The notes beneath the pieces were generated by a model. It saw only the letters and a list, made by a program, of their open reading frames with translations, had not been told where the DNA came from and searched no databases. 64,000 nt of DNA, taken from contig JAFKAC010000007.1 of the NCBI GenBank assembly GCA_025766275.1, positions 1,798,001-1,862,000 of the forward strand. The letters are read 5' to 3'. The position numbers were made by a program, and so were the translations under genes. Shown in pieces: positions 44,288 through 55,561 of the stretch (within the stretch, counting starts at the first letter, position 1; every line of letters starts with the position of its first letter). Source of the DNA: Lactarius indigo. Taxonomy: Eukaryota > Basidiomycota > Agaricomycetes > Russulales > Russulaceae.

Positions 44288-45837
44288 TGGAATGAGTGAG
44301 TGAGTGGGGGAAGCAAGAGTTGTCGATCGATTTGACCCCGTCCTCGATCGATGGTTCACACAGTTCGCCTTCCTTATGCGGCAGCCACCATGCAACTCGG
44401 TCATATCGACGTCTCAGTTCTGTCGTCAAAATGCCCAACTAAGTCCGCCCGTGGACTGGGCATTATCCTGCAGCTTGAGATATCGTCGTCTCCACCTAGG
44501 GTACATACAGTACATCTACCTGCCCATACAATGTTTGGGTCACTGACAGGCCTACAATCTCCACCTTCTCGTCATGTTTGATCGCGTGCGTAGCGTTCTC
44601 CTTTTTTCTTCGCATTCCGCTCATTCCGCTATCTGGTTGCGATACCAGGATCCCATTTGAGAGTTGACGAAAGTTAGCGTGCTCAGCGCTCAACAGTATC
44701 ACCATCATCATGGTCTCGTCATATTTCCTCCAGACGACTACAGCCCTTGCAGACATACATGTGCGCACTCAAAACAGATGGGGTAGCCCAATAGCTCACA
44801 GCCTGCAAATATCCTGAGCACCACCAGCCCACGCTGACCTGCGAGCACATGTTCACGATCCCAGCTGCGGTCCTACACACGGCTTTTCACGAACACCCCT
44901 CTGAACAAGGTGGACTTCGAAACGCTCTTTGCATCATTAATGTGCCCTCCCCCCGCCCCTTGCACTTCACAGATCTCCACCCCTTGTCCCCGGTCTTCGT
45001 CTCCCCAGCTCCCCTGCTAGTAGCAAGAGGGTCGGTGGCGGCGTAAACAGAGTTGTTATCAACACTGTCTGTGGCTTCGAACTCGATTTCAACTCCTTTT
45101 CTGATCCTGCACCGATTTGCGGCGATGCGTCATCCAAGTGCAGGAGCGAGGAGAGGGAGAGCCCACTCCGGAGCACCGAGCTCAACAAGGCCGCTACTCG
45201 GGGTAGTATAGGGTCTGGTTTGCGCTTGACCTCTCTAGACCTCGTAAGTTCACAAAGCTTCATATGTCAAATGCCTATTCCGCATCATTTGAAGGTCAAC
45301 CCCTCCTCTTGAATCAAGTGTGCACCCACCCATCGTCAAGCAGGATGCGGTGCTCATATCTCTCCAGCGCTGGACGCAAGGAAGGCCCGGGCGTCCCGCA
45401 ATTTCCCGATCTCAAGTCCTGCAAACAAACGACATCGACGCTCCGTTTGTACCAACCCATTCTGTTTGATCCCTACCGCAAGTATGACGATGGCATGAGC
45501 CGACGCTCTCATCGCTCATATGGCAAGTAGCTTCCGCATAGATGCACAGTGTCCCACCTGCTATGCCAAAGGCGCCTTTCGTTGGGAGAATCAAGACGAA
45601 GGTGCGAAGAGGTGCAGAGCGCGAGGCGGAGGGAAAGCGGTTATTGCTCGCCGATCCCTCCGACCTCGTCACCTGACCGGCTACGACTTGGCCGGTCTTC
45701 CTTACCCGACCTTTTCATTTATCCATTTATATCCCGGGATACATATCTGAAATATAAATGGATCAAAAAAGAAAAAGCGCACATATCCGAGTTATAGACC
45801 GGTCGTATCGAGAACCAAGTACCCGACCTTTCATAGG
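44288..45837. repeat. Inverted copy of the 4.7-6.07 kb flank, with one extra insertion
   Basis: Reverse complement of about 4717-6067, including the unidentified coding fragment (SNAYSASFEGQPLLLNQV at 45264). About 190 bp at roughly 45597-45783 are absent from the other copy. They end in ATGGATC plus an A-rich run, a possible poly(A)-type element. No intact gene. Confidence 0.6.
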
Positions 45838-46015
45838 TTCAACTTTCTATCAGCTTCTTATGCGCCTGAGCGAGCGTTTGTCCCTTCTTCAGAAAGGCCC
45901 TTGCGAATAGACAACTACTCGAGAGACAACAGTAATTCTGGCGGGTCTCGCAATACTTGGCCTTTTCCAGTCCGAGACCGACTCGGAAGGTGGAACTATA
46001 CTCCGAACGCCCTTT
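45838..46015 (+). pseudogene. 5' piece of decayed membrane-protein copy C
   Basis: Matches, in broken frame, the start of copy A (4537-4716 inverted) and the exon 1 region of the intact gene around SYAPERAFVPSSETPLLL. It carries the same internal deletion as copy A. Together with 36232-38560 it accounts for one gene copy cut in mid exon. Confidence 0.75.
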
Positions 46016-46423
46016 AAAAGGAGATGAGACTTGTATTGCAGGAGGTCACTCAAGAAGTTGGTATTGAGGGCATCGCAGCTGGTGCGCAGTTCTCTCATTT
46101 ATTGTCTAATTGTGGAAAGAGTGACTTCTAATGTAATATGCGATAGTCGCGATTGTATACCACCTTCTCCGTATGTAATCCCCATCATCGGCTGCCGCAA
46201 GGTCGAGCATTTGCAGGAGAACCTGAAGGCGCTGGACGTCACCCTGACTCAGGAGCAGACTCAGAAGATCGAAGATGCAACAACGTTTGAGATTGGCTTC
46301 CCATTCAAAACCTTCGTGAGTCGAATTTGTGCTTTGCCTCTTGAACATCACCAAATGGATTCCCAGGGAACCGGCGTGACTCCTTTCGGTGTCACGACCA
46401 AGTACCTCTGCCGCAAGCCATGA
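46016..46423 (+). pseudogene. Aldo-keto reductase, 3' fragment of the interrupted copy
   Basis: Continues the fragment at 35950-36228: KEMRLVLQEVTQEVGIEGIA, an intron (GTGCGC...CGATAG), then VAI-YHL, PYVIPIIGCRKVEHLQENLK, LDVTLTQEQTQKIED, and after another intron GTGVTPFGVTTKYLCRKP with a stop. A small deletion after YHL breaks the frame. The C-terminus is the canonical one of the family, unlike that of the intact neighbour at 47152. Confidence 0.88.
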
Positions 46424-47151
46424 GACCATCGAAAGATTGACTAATGTGTGTAAAATATCAATGACAGTGTATAATCGTATATCCGCGGGCAGCGTTGATC
46501 CGTCGAAGTTGCAAACGTGTGATTAAGTCCCTCGGGGACGGAGATGTCCCACACACATTCAAGATTTTACATATAGGGCCCTGACTCTTTCGTCTCGTGC
46601 CCGCCACTGGTCTCCGTCCCCTGTTGGGTTGATCATGTAATATCGACTATACCCAACGACTGGCACAATACTCCCATGTACTAAGAAAGTTACAAATGCG
46701 CATCCGAGTCTCTAGAGGCCGCTCATGAAAACAATATACTTAAATAATTCAGGGTACTGGTGATCGTGCACTAAAGTATCGCTACATGAAGTGAGAAGTG
46801 ACGCTATTTTGTGATAGAATGGTGCTGGTGCCCTGACAACGCTTCGGCGGTGACCCCGCTGAACTGAACCCGGCCCGGGCAACTTTCTAGTGACTTACTG
46901 GTCACTTCTTGGGTCTCTTCGAGTTCCCGACCACGACCCGGTCTATCCATGGGGCATATATCCGACTTTTCCTTCACGGGGAAGGTCACGAAAGCGCTCA
47001 GGTTGAGATTTTGATGGGAAGTGGCCGTGGAGCGCAATCCATCTACCCTGTGGTGGCTTGAGGAATAACCATTTGAGGACATCGTCGTGATAGGTTTGCA
47101 ACACCTTGCGCAGTCTTACGGCGCTTACACCTCCTCTCTGCCTTTCTAGCC
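46424..47151. other. Intergenic region upstream of the AKR gene
   Basis: No gene seen in about 730 bp. It should contain the promoter of the AKR gene. Antisense frames here are not convincing. Confidence 0.45.
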
Positions 47152-48579
47152 ATGTCGAAGCCGCTTTGGACCATCCCGCCGCCCCCAGCATCTAAACTCG
47201 CCCGCTACCGCACCCTCTCTCCTCGTGCAGGTGTGCGGGTGTCGCCTATTTGTCTTGGAGGGATGAGCATAGGAGACAAATGGCACGAAGTCGGTTTGGG
47301 CGCCATGGATAAGGAAAGCTCGTTCAGGCTCCTTGACGCGTACTTTGATCTTGGCGTGAGTCGTCATTTGGAGACTAGGACCTTCCGTATCTGACGCTCG
47401 ACGGCTTGTCCAGGGCAACTTTATCGATACCGCCAACAGTTAGTACGTGTTCTTCGACTCTTGTTGAGCAGTTTTCAGGGGGATTGATGGGGCTTTCAGT
47501 CAGGATGGGACTTCCGAGGAGTTCATCGGTGAATGGGCCGAAAAGCGCGGCATTCGCGATCAGTTAGTTATCGCCACCAAGGTACGCGCGCGATTTGTTG
47601 CTCTTCTCCATTGTGTTGATATCGATATCTACCTCAAGTACACGATGTATTATATACGAGATCAAAGCGACATCTCTCAAAGGGTGAACTACGTTGGCAA
47701 CCACGCAAAGTCGCTGCACCTCTCTTTCCGCGATTCGCTCAAAAAACTACGCACGTCGTACGTTGACATTCTCTACGTGCATTTTTGGGAGTACACCACG
47801 TCCGTCGAGGAGGTCATGGACGCTCTTCACACGCTCGTCGTCCAAGGAAAGGTCCTCTACCTGGTGCGTTCCGCCCGTCTCACCCCCCGCAGTCCCTTTC
47901 CGTTCTTGATAGCGTTCTGCAGGGGATCACCGGGGCACCGGCGTGGGTGGTGGTCAAAGCAAACCAATACGCGAAATACCATGGAAAGTCGCCCTTTGTG
48001 ATCTATCAAGGCCGGTGGTGTGTCTTCGATCGCTCTCTCGAGCGCGAGATCATCCCGATGGCGCGTTCAGAGGGACTCGCGATCGCCCCGTGGGGCGTCC
48101 TTGGCGGCGGAAAGGTCAGAACCGACGCGGAGGAAGAACGAAGGAGGGTGAGCGGCGAAAAGGGCTCCACGCTGTTTGGCCAGAGCTGGGAGCGCACCGA
48201 GGAGGAGAGGAAGGTGTGCCTCGTGTTGGAAGAGATCGCGAAGGAAGTCGGGGTGGCTAGCATCACCGCAGGTAAACGAATCTCTCGCACGACTGATTGT
48301 GGCACCGAGTTGGCGCATCCACTGACCTGATTTGCGATACTAGTGGCGATCGCATACCACCTTCTCAAGACCCCGTATGTATTTCCGATCATTGGCGGGC
48401 GCAAGGTTGAACAGCTACGGGAGAACTTGCAAGCGCTCGATATCTCGCTCACGCCCGAGCAGATAACCAGGATAGAGAGCACGAAACCGTTTGAACCGGA
48501 CTTTGCGCACAGAATCTTTGTAACCTTTATCTGCTTCCTTGCCTTGTGCAGTCCATTAACCGGTTGCATAGATAAATAG
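47152..48579 (+). CDS. Aryl-alcohol dehydrogenase-like aldo-keto reductase
   Basis: NADPH-dependent aldehyde/ketone reductase of the AKR superfamily, close to fungal aryl-alcohol dehydrogenases. Six exons join in frame: 47152-47355, 47414-47442, 47500-47581, 47639-47863, 47923-48271 and 48344-48579; about 374 aa. Catalytic tetrad candidates are Asp (NFIDTA), Tyr (NSYQDG), Lys (IATKY) and His (YVHFWEY). NADP-binding elements are seen in [15 protein letters not shown] and [11 protein letters not shown]. The C-terminus after PFEPDF ([15 protein letters not shown]) departs from the usual family end and may be mutated or misread. A possible 32-nt intron there is too short to trust. Likely acts in lignin-derived aromatic metabolism (family knowledge). 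Tandem duplicate of the interrupted copy upstream. Confidence 0.85.
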
Positions 48580-50183
48580 TTTGGTCGATCCCTGGACTAT
48601 CACGTCGGCAGCTCACATGGACCGTGTTCCCCACCAACAAGCCATCAGACCGTCTAGCGAAGCCTCTTGATGTGCGTTTCGAAATTTTAAAGGCGATGGA
48701 GTTTAAGAATTGCAATTGGTATGCCCATGCTAACCATCGTTCCAACAACCATTAACGCCTCCCAAGGTCGTAACACGCGTTGGTTCTAGCGTGAATGCTT
48801 CTTCGGAACCTTTCACGTGAAGAATCTGAATGCGCTGAAGTGTACTAGTATATGACATCTCCGGTGTTACCAAAAAAACATATTGTGTTTTACGAATAAT
48901 TAGCGTTCGCGTCCTGGAACTTTTCACTCTTAGCTTGGGCCTCGGCTTTCTCCTGCTACCCGAAAGGTCGTGGCCTTAGTCAGCTGCTCCCTGGCGATGC
49001 GGTCTATACCGGTACTGAACCTTACCGCAATCGCTAAACGTCGCCTGCTATGCGCCGCGTCGCTGGTGAGTATGACAGGAGGCTCGACGCGAATAGGTAC
49101 GATTGATCACCCGGTCGTCCACTCGAAGCATGAACGGTGTACGTTTTTCAATCGCTCGCTCTGAGCCCGACCCTCGTCCCCGATAAACCAACAGCGGTGT
49201 TGTTCAGCACGTGTTGCCGTGCTGCCGTACTCCTATACGAGTAGGTTAGCGCATGCTCTGAGTTGTTCTGAGGAATGTTCTTGCCGGACCTTCAATATCG
49301 TGCTTTCTGGCGGTGATAATGACCGAAAGAACAGTGGTGAATTGCGTACCGGCTCCTCAAAATGGAGGAGAGCAACACCAACACCCTCAGGCTACGCACT
49401 GGTATGGCTGATCACCCTGACCCCAGGGCAGATCAAGGGTCGAGGACGTGGAACAATAATAATTTCAAATCGGGGTATCTGGATCATTTCAATTCAACAA
49501 GTACGTTCCGGATCCCGTGTTGTCTCTCTTATTACTGATCCCCTGATTTTCGTAAGGCACCGACATGTGCAACGTTACGTTTGCCCACTCACGACGACCG
49601 TGCACTGACACGCCCTGGTGACCGGAGCCTAATCCCTCTCTTACATGTAATTTTCACACAAATGGGGGTATCTGAACCAACGGAAAACCATTCATGTGAC
49701 GAGCGGATCATTGGAACAGGTGTTACGTCAGTTTGTTAGAGAGGAGACAGCTACGTATTGTAATATGGTACGATACGGTACGGTACGGTATGTATACGGG
49801 AGAGGTACGCAAGCAACGAGTGAAACGAGGCGAGGCGACGGGGAAAGAGAAGGGCATATGTATGGTTATGGCAACACGATCTGACACAAATCTTTAAAAG
49901 AAAAAAAAAGGAAGAGGGATGACGGCGAAGGGGAAAGGGAATAACGATATTCGATAGATATGGAGAACGGAAAGAACCAACACACTCTCTCCTTTAAAGC
50001 GAGCCTGGAGAAGACAAACTAGGCAGGCAGCGCTCTCCATTTACACCGTCCACCGACTGATCCAACTCCGCGTGAGCTACGGGTGTGTCGAGTGTATATA
50101 CGTTTTCAGTCCTAAACAAGTCAGGCAGACAACATGATAGGGGGGGGTATCATAGAAGACCAGGAAATTTGCTGCACAAGCGC
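48580..50183. other. Intergenic region
   Basis: About 1.6 kb between the AKR and the MRN1-like gene without a recognisable gene. A short TACGG repeat lies at about 49770-49790. The part from about 50040 should be the 3' UTR of the MRN1-like gene. Confidence 0.45.
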
Positions 50184-52465
50184 TTATACCTCCGCGGGGG
50201 GATCAATCAGCTCGGGGTTGACCTCGCCAGAAAGATCAACGTCATTCATACTAGCGCCGTCTACCGGGACCTGGAATAGTTCCTGGTCGTCGGACACGGG
50301 CACAGCAGAAATGGGGCCATTCCCCGATGCCGAGCGTCGCATGGCACCACCACCTTGCGAGCCGGACCTGGGCGGGTTGGCACAACGGTCCTTGCCATGG
50401 GCGATTCTGAGATTGGCGTAGTCAGGTTTACTCTTGACGCCCTCGATGGCCTTGATGGCATTGTTGATGTTCGTAAAGTTGACGAACGCGCAGTTTTTCT
50501 CTTTGAGGAAGTTGACGAGTTCGATATCGCCGTATTCGCCAAAGTCGCGCTTCAACTTGTCCTCTGAGAACGTCTCAAAGTCTTCCACGTTGCCAATGTA
50601 CACGTTCCGCGTCGCCCCCGAGTGTACAGCCAATGCGAGTGGGGGAGGAAGCGGACCGGCGTTCTTGCCCCATCCAAGCTTGAGCCGACGGTTGTTGAGT
50701 GTCAATCCCTGATAGGAGGCGGCATGGAAAAAGGTGAGGGCCGCAGCAGGGTCGATGAACGTCACAAACTAATGAATGATAATGAGCCACTACAATAAAA
50801 ATAATCCGAAAAAGAAAACACACCGCAATGTGTTTGTCCTGCATGTACCGTATGCTTTGTAGCACCCCTCCGCGAATGGCATTGCACAAGTCCTCCGTTG
50901 TGGTCTCGGGATGAATATTGCCAAGGTATACGGTCCGATTCGCGCTCCCAGCAACCCCGAATCCCTCGGGCGTGAATGGCGAATAAGGTCCGAACGCTCC
51001 AAAGCCTCCAACACTAGTATTGATTGGACTGAGGGAAGCTGCTGCGGATTGCGCCACAAGGGATTGAGCCGCCACAGCCTGGGCCGCCTGCGCAGCCGCT
51101 TGCTGAGACTTGGGAATGTACGCGCAACGGTCCTTTCCGTAGTTGACACGCTTCCCGGCCCATGCGGGTTCCGTGGGCAGCGTGTTCACAACCTTGAAAA
51201 AGAAAAAAAATTGAATGAATGGGCTGGAACGCGCGCAACAAGAGAAAAAAACTACCTTTGTCGCAACGGAGATGCTGAGGAAGTGGACAAATCCAATGTT
51301 CTTGTCACGGACGATCTTGACCTGGTCAATGAGACCAAAGCGACTGAGGTCATCGCGGAGTTGCTCCTCGGTCGTACCTTCATCAAGTCCACCGAGATAG
51401 ACGTTACGGCTCGCATTGCTCTGACTGATAGCGAGGGCGACCTGGCTCGGAACTGGGGAGGGCTTTCCCCAACCAATCTTGAGTTCCTGGCCGTGCAGAG
51501 AAAGTTTTTTGATAGTCGCATCAGCGTGGAACGCGCCAGCGGTAGAGCCATCGAGGAAGGAGAGGAAGACGCAAGACTTTTCGGGGAGGACTCGGATGGA
51601 CTCGAGGGGGCCAAAGTGAACAAGGTTCAGGAGTTCGTCAACGGATGCGGTTGCGGGTAGGTTGCCAACGTAGACGGTGCGACCGGTAGCGTTATTAGAG
51701 GCAGTAAGAGCGGCAGTAAGGGCCGCTCCCGAGTAGTTGCCAGGAGACGCGAGTCCGAGCGAGGGAGTTCGGGGAGCATTGAAACCCTGTTATTGTGGAT
51801 ACGATGTATTTATGTGAGCGTATTCGAACGAATTGGGAAAGACAATAAGGGCGTACACCGGTAAAACTGGCGACTTGGTTACCGTAAGGGAAACCGCCTA
51901 GCATGCCAACGCTAGGGAGACCCATTCCGAGCATACCGTACCCTCCAAAGCCGTAGCCTGCGTTACCGTTAAGCTGCTGCTGCTGCTGTTGAGCCTGTTG
52001 CTGTTGTTGGACCTGTTGTTGTTGCTGCTGCTGCTGCTGGGCCTGTTGCTGGGCAAAGGCATTCGCGGTGCTAGGGCTGAGCTGGCCGGCCATGTTTCCG
52101 TTGGACGAGTTGATGGAGGTGGAATAGAGGGGTCCAGAAAAGCCGGAAGGTGGAGAACCATTGGAGAAAGACTGAGGGATGCCCGCCTGGGAGCCATAAC
52201 CGTAGTTTGCAAACGCATCACGGGAGGTGGGGGTAACGAGACCGTTTGAGGTGGGAGCACCAAACGAGTTGGGAGACCATCGCGCCTTTTTGGCGTCAGG
52301 ACCACCAACGGTATCCATGGGACGCTGAATGGATCGATTGGATCAGTCAATCGGAGCGGTGAGGAGAACGGAGGGGGGGCAGAGAAAGAGATGAACCTTC
52401 ATCATGTCAAGATCAAAGCCGTAAGGAGGATACTGAGTTGCAAAAGCGGTCTGTGTGTCGTCCAT
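50184..52465 (-). CDS. MRN1: MRN1/Nrd1-like RNA-binding protein with four RRMs
   Basis: Post-transcriptional regulator related to budding yeast Mrn1 and fission yeast Nrd1. Five exons join in phase 0: 52465-52397, 52324-51857, 51786-51256, 51192-50824 and 50768-50184; about 673 aa. The N-terminus has a Gln-rich tract (about residues 95-125). Four RRMs follow with RNP2-like starts RTVYVGNL, RNVYLGGL, RTVYLGNI and RNVYIGNV, and RNP1-like CVFLSF, IGFVHF, IAFVTF and CAFVNF. The GKDRCAY and GKDRCANPP motifs after RRM2 and RRM4 are typical of this family. An Ala-rich linker (KSQQAAAQAAQAVAAQ) separates RRM2 and RRM3. Cytoplasmic mRNA binding is family knowledge. Confidence 0.9.
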
Positions 52466-52902
52466 GGTGAAGGAAAGAGCGGGAGAGAGGGTTGGAGAGA
52501 AAGAGAGTGGTGTGAGAGACAAAAAGGAAAAGAAAAGCCGAGTTAGAGGAGGAGGGTATGTGAGAGAGATAGAGAGAGAGAGAGAGAACGAGCGTGGTAG
52601 AGTTGGTAGATGGATTAAGAGAATAGGAAAAGGAAAGAAAAAAAGAACACGCACGAAAACAAAAAAGAGAGGAGTGCGGTGTACTTTTATAGATAGATAA
52701 AGCTGAAAAGCTTAAAGGTTCGCCTACGCTTGCAACAAGGAAAAAGCGAGCGCAAGACAGAAGGGAAAAAAGGAGAGAGAGAGAGAGAGATAGAGAGAGT
52801 GCGAGAGTGCAACGCGAGACAAGAGTCACCACCAGAGACCAACCATAACAGGCGAGCACAAACAACCACACACTCCATTCACGCGCGTCTACTCCTACTC
52901 TA
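52466..52902. promoter_or_regulatory. GA-rich upstream region of the MRN1-like gene
   Basis: A 437-bp gap upstream of the MRN1-like ATG, full of GAGAGA runs (52565-52590 and 52775-52800), which read as CT-rich leader on the transcribed strand. CT-rich leaders are common in fungal promoters and 5' UTRs. Confidence 0.5.
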
Positions 52903-55561
52903 CTAATTCCATTTGGCCTCCGCAAACACTCCCAGCACTTCATTCAGCAGTATTGGCGTGTATGACTTTATATCTGCGCTCGTGTACACCTTGGCCGTCT
53001 GGAGCTTATTCAGCACCTGCACCACCTGGCTCCCAATAAAGTCCACGAAAACCAGATCAATCGCCGTGTCATTCCCACCCGCGGGTGGCGTCGACCCAAT
53101 AAACGCTGGCGACCCGAAGAACGGCAGCGGCGTGTGCAATGTGTCATCACCCACTCCCGGGCAAGCCTTGAAACGATAGATTAGCTTCTGTGCGCGGGAA
53201 GAGGGGGGGGAGACCCTACGTCTTTGGTCACGTATCCAAGTGTTAGGTTCTGCGCCGCACGGCGTTCGGGTCCCGCCCGCGCGTGCATCTCCTCGAGCCA
53301 GAGTCTGTATCGTGTCTCCACGTCGCCGCGTGCATAGCGCTCAGCTGCCTCAGCAAGCTCGCGACGGCCATTCGCGCCCTCGCCGTTCAACGCGGGCAGC
53401 ACCGCACTTGCGACAGTCAGGGGGACGTCCGCGATGAATACGAATGCGTCGGTGAACGGGGACGCGGTCAGCTGGTCGTTTTTCGTGAACGGCCCAGCGT
53501 AGATGTCGAATCGCAAGCCTCCCGAGTTGGTAATGATGATATTGGGAATGTTTGCCCGTGTGTTGTTCACCGTCAGCGCCGTCGGCAGTACCTGGTCCGC
53601 GATCAGGCTCAGCAGCGAGCCATTTGATGGGAACGGGTCCCGCGAGAGCGTGTAGTCTTGTGGCGCCGTGCCGAACTTGAAGTCGAGGTCGAATTGCGCA
53701 GCCAGCGCTTTAAGCCCTTTGGTGATCTTTCGGCCTAGGGATGTATCGAACGACGAATCGCGGCTATTTGTGTGGTACTGGCGAGTGATAGGTTTAGGAA
53801 ACGATGCCAATGGAGATCTATTCCATACCTCGTAGGTGACACGGTTTGGGTCAAGGTAACGGCGGTTCACAGTGAGGTTCCGCGTACTGCCACGGTGGTC
53901 GAGATCCACGCCTGGAAAGAGACTCTGTCATTGTCTCGTGCAACAGATGGGATGACAAGCCACCCACTCAAGAAGCCTGTCCAAGTATTAGACTATGGCG
54001 GCAACCAGTAACGTCAATTCCTCACCCAAGGTTTCCATGTACCGGCCGCTCTCGAGAGCAATCGAACGCCCATCAAACTGCACTAAGTAGCGCATAAGTG
54101 ACATACGAACAACAACGCGCACGCTCGCGATGCTTACAGCAGTCTCGGATATGCGTGTGCCCGCCGAGAATCAGAATCGGCGTCGTCGGGTGTGCAGCCC
54201 GGACGGCGTTGAAGACGAGAGGCCCTGAAAACAGCGCTTCAATGTACATCACGTGTCAAAACATCACCAGGCCCACAGTTGTCACGTGCTATCGGCATAT
54301 GGCTTCGATTCGACGACGTTCAATCGCGGGCGATGGGAGGCAGGCTACAGGGACGTACCCAACAAGAAGGAAAAAGTCGGGCTCATCCTTGATTGCATCC
54401 GCAAACTGGACAGACGTAAGTGCGAGTCCATGAGAGCCCGGTACAATAAAACTCACCCAAGCTTCCTTCACCATGTCCTCCACCTTTTGCACAGTGGTAT
54501 TATGATCGTTTCCAGTAAAGTCGTACAGGACGCCAAGAGACGTGACCTTGCGGCCCCTACACGATATAAGTCATTGCTAGCGCCATACTGAGGTATGCGA
54601 CTCACTTTCGCGTCTTGAACTTGGCGAAGCGACCTGCGAATAAGATATACAATCAGAAAGTGGCACTTGTAACCAAGTTGCAACTGACTTCCGACTGGGA
54701 CGCTGACCGGGGAGCCGTTCGGGCCCGGAACGGTGATATTGACATTTGAAGAGAGGTACCGGCCGGGAAATTTGGGGGCAAAGTTCTGATGCATGTCGAG
54801 CGCATTCGCGTAGATATACAGCTCGTGGCTGGATGCGGGAGACATGGGTCAGCTCTGCGTGAAGGAGAATTCTTTTTTTAGAAAGGCGTACTTTCCGATC
54901 GCGAGGACGTCATAGGGCAGTTGGGAGAAAAACTGGTTGGACTGTGCGCAGTCAAACTCAAGCTCTGGACGCAATGAGGTAAGGGATACGTACATCATGT
55001 GCGTCGATGCCGCCAGGCGGGAATCCGTCCGAGAGGCCGGTGCCTATTCGTATAGTCAGTCCAGAGTGGAAGGAGAGGGAGACGCGTCGCGTACCATCGT
55101 GGAGGTCACCAGAGTCGACCAATAACAAGTCGACGTCCTTTTCCTAACGCCACGCAATGTCAGCGTATCAGAAAGACAAAAGTGAAAAACAAGCGCACAT
55201 CTGCAATTTTCGTCATGTGTGCCACGAAGGACGCAAAGTCACCGAAATCCCCACTTTTTTTTTAGAAAAACGCATGGCGTCAATGGGTGATAGGGGGAAC
55301 TACAATGTAGCACATGCACCTGAAGTTAGGTTCTGGGAAGGACGGCTTTTGGTGCCCGAGAAGCCAGCCGTGGCTATCCGTGGTATGGATGATGTTGACG
55401 TCCCCCCATACGAGTGGACGCGAGGGCCGGGTAAGCGGGGCTTGGGGCACGGCGCGGCGCGCGTGTTCGTGAGTGTGGTCACCGTCTGGGCATGCCCTGG
55501 TTGGGCCCACGGAGAAGGCAAGGGCGGCCCCGAGTCCAAGAGCAAGGGTGATGGCGCGCAT
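52903..55561 (-). CDS. Secreted/vacuolar metallophosphoesterase of the 5'-nucleotidase family
   Basis: Calcineurin-type phosphoesterase joined to a 5'-nucleotidase C-terminal domain, similar in plan to yeast YHR202W. Signal peptide MRAITLALGLGAALAFSV, with probable cleavage before the Cys/His-rich stretch. Metal-binding motifs in order: DVNIIHTTDSHGW, DSGDLHDG, AIGNHEL, GHMPIARDN and GGHTHIRD. About a dozen short exons join in frame, for example 55561-55320, 55253-55199, 55143-55095, 55043-54994 and 54941-54892. The 3' part includes NVTYEV-like and NIPNIIITNSGGLRFDIY sequence of the nucleotidase domain, then a conserved Cys (ACPGVGDDT), and ends at 52903. Intron positions in the middle are by-eye. 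Expected to cleave phosphate from extracellular or vacuolar nucleotides (family knowledge). Confidence 0.85.

Larger units (their letters stand above)
36229..46015. mobile_element. 9.8-kb inverted, circularly permuted insertion inside an AKR gene
   Basis: The insert is the reverse complement of one period of Region 1, from the middle of the membrane-gene first exon to the same point in the next copy (corresponding to about 4545-16665). Its left end starts at TTCCTCCAGGAC and its right end stops at ...CGAACGCCCTTT. In copy A these two sequences are adjacent, separated by about 4 bp. No target-site duplication or terminal repeat is seen. It contains a membrane-gene pseudogene in two pieces, an F-box remnant and a complete GTPase gene with its array. 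Integration of an excised circle fits best. Confidence 0.8.

Noticed and set aside
36229..46015. The 9.8-kb insert as a giant transposon such as a Starship or Helitron
   Set aside because: No captain-type recombinase, Rep/helicase, hairpin end or terminal repeats seen; the ends fall in mid exon of a repeated gene, which fits a circle better.
52413..52943. Minus-strand 176-aa Leu/Ser-rich frame upstream of the MRN1-like gene
   Set aside because: Antisense of GA microsatellites in the leader; composition is low-complexity.
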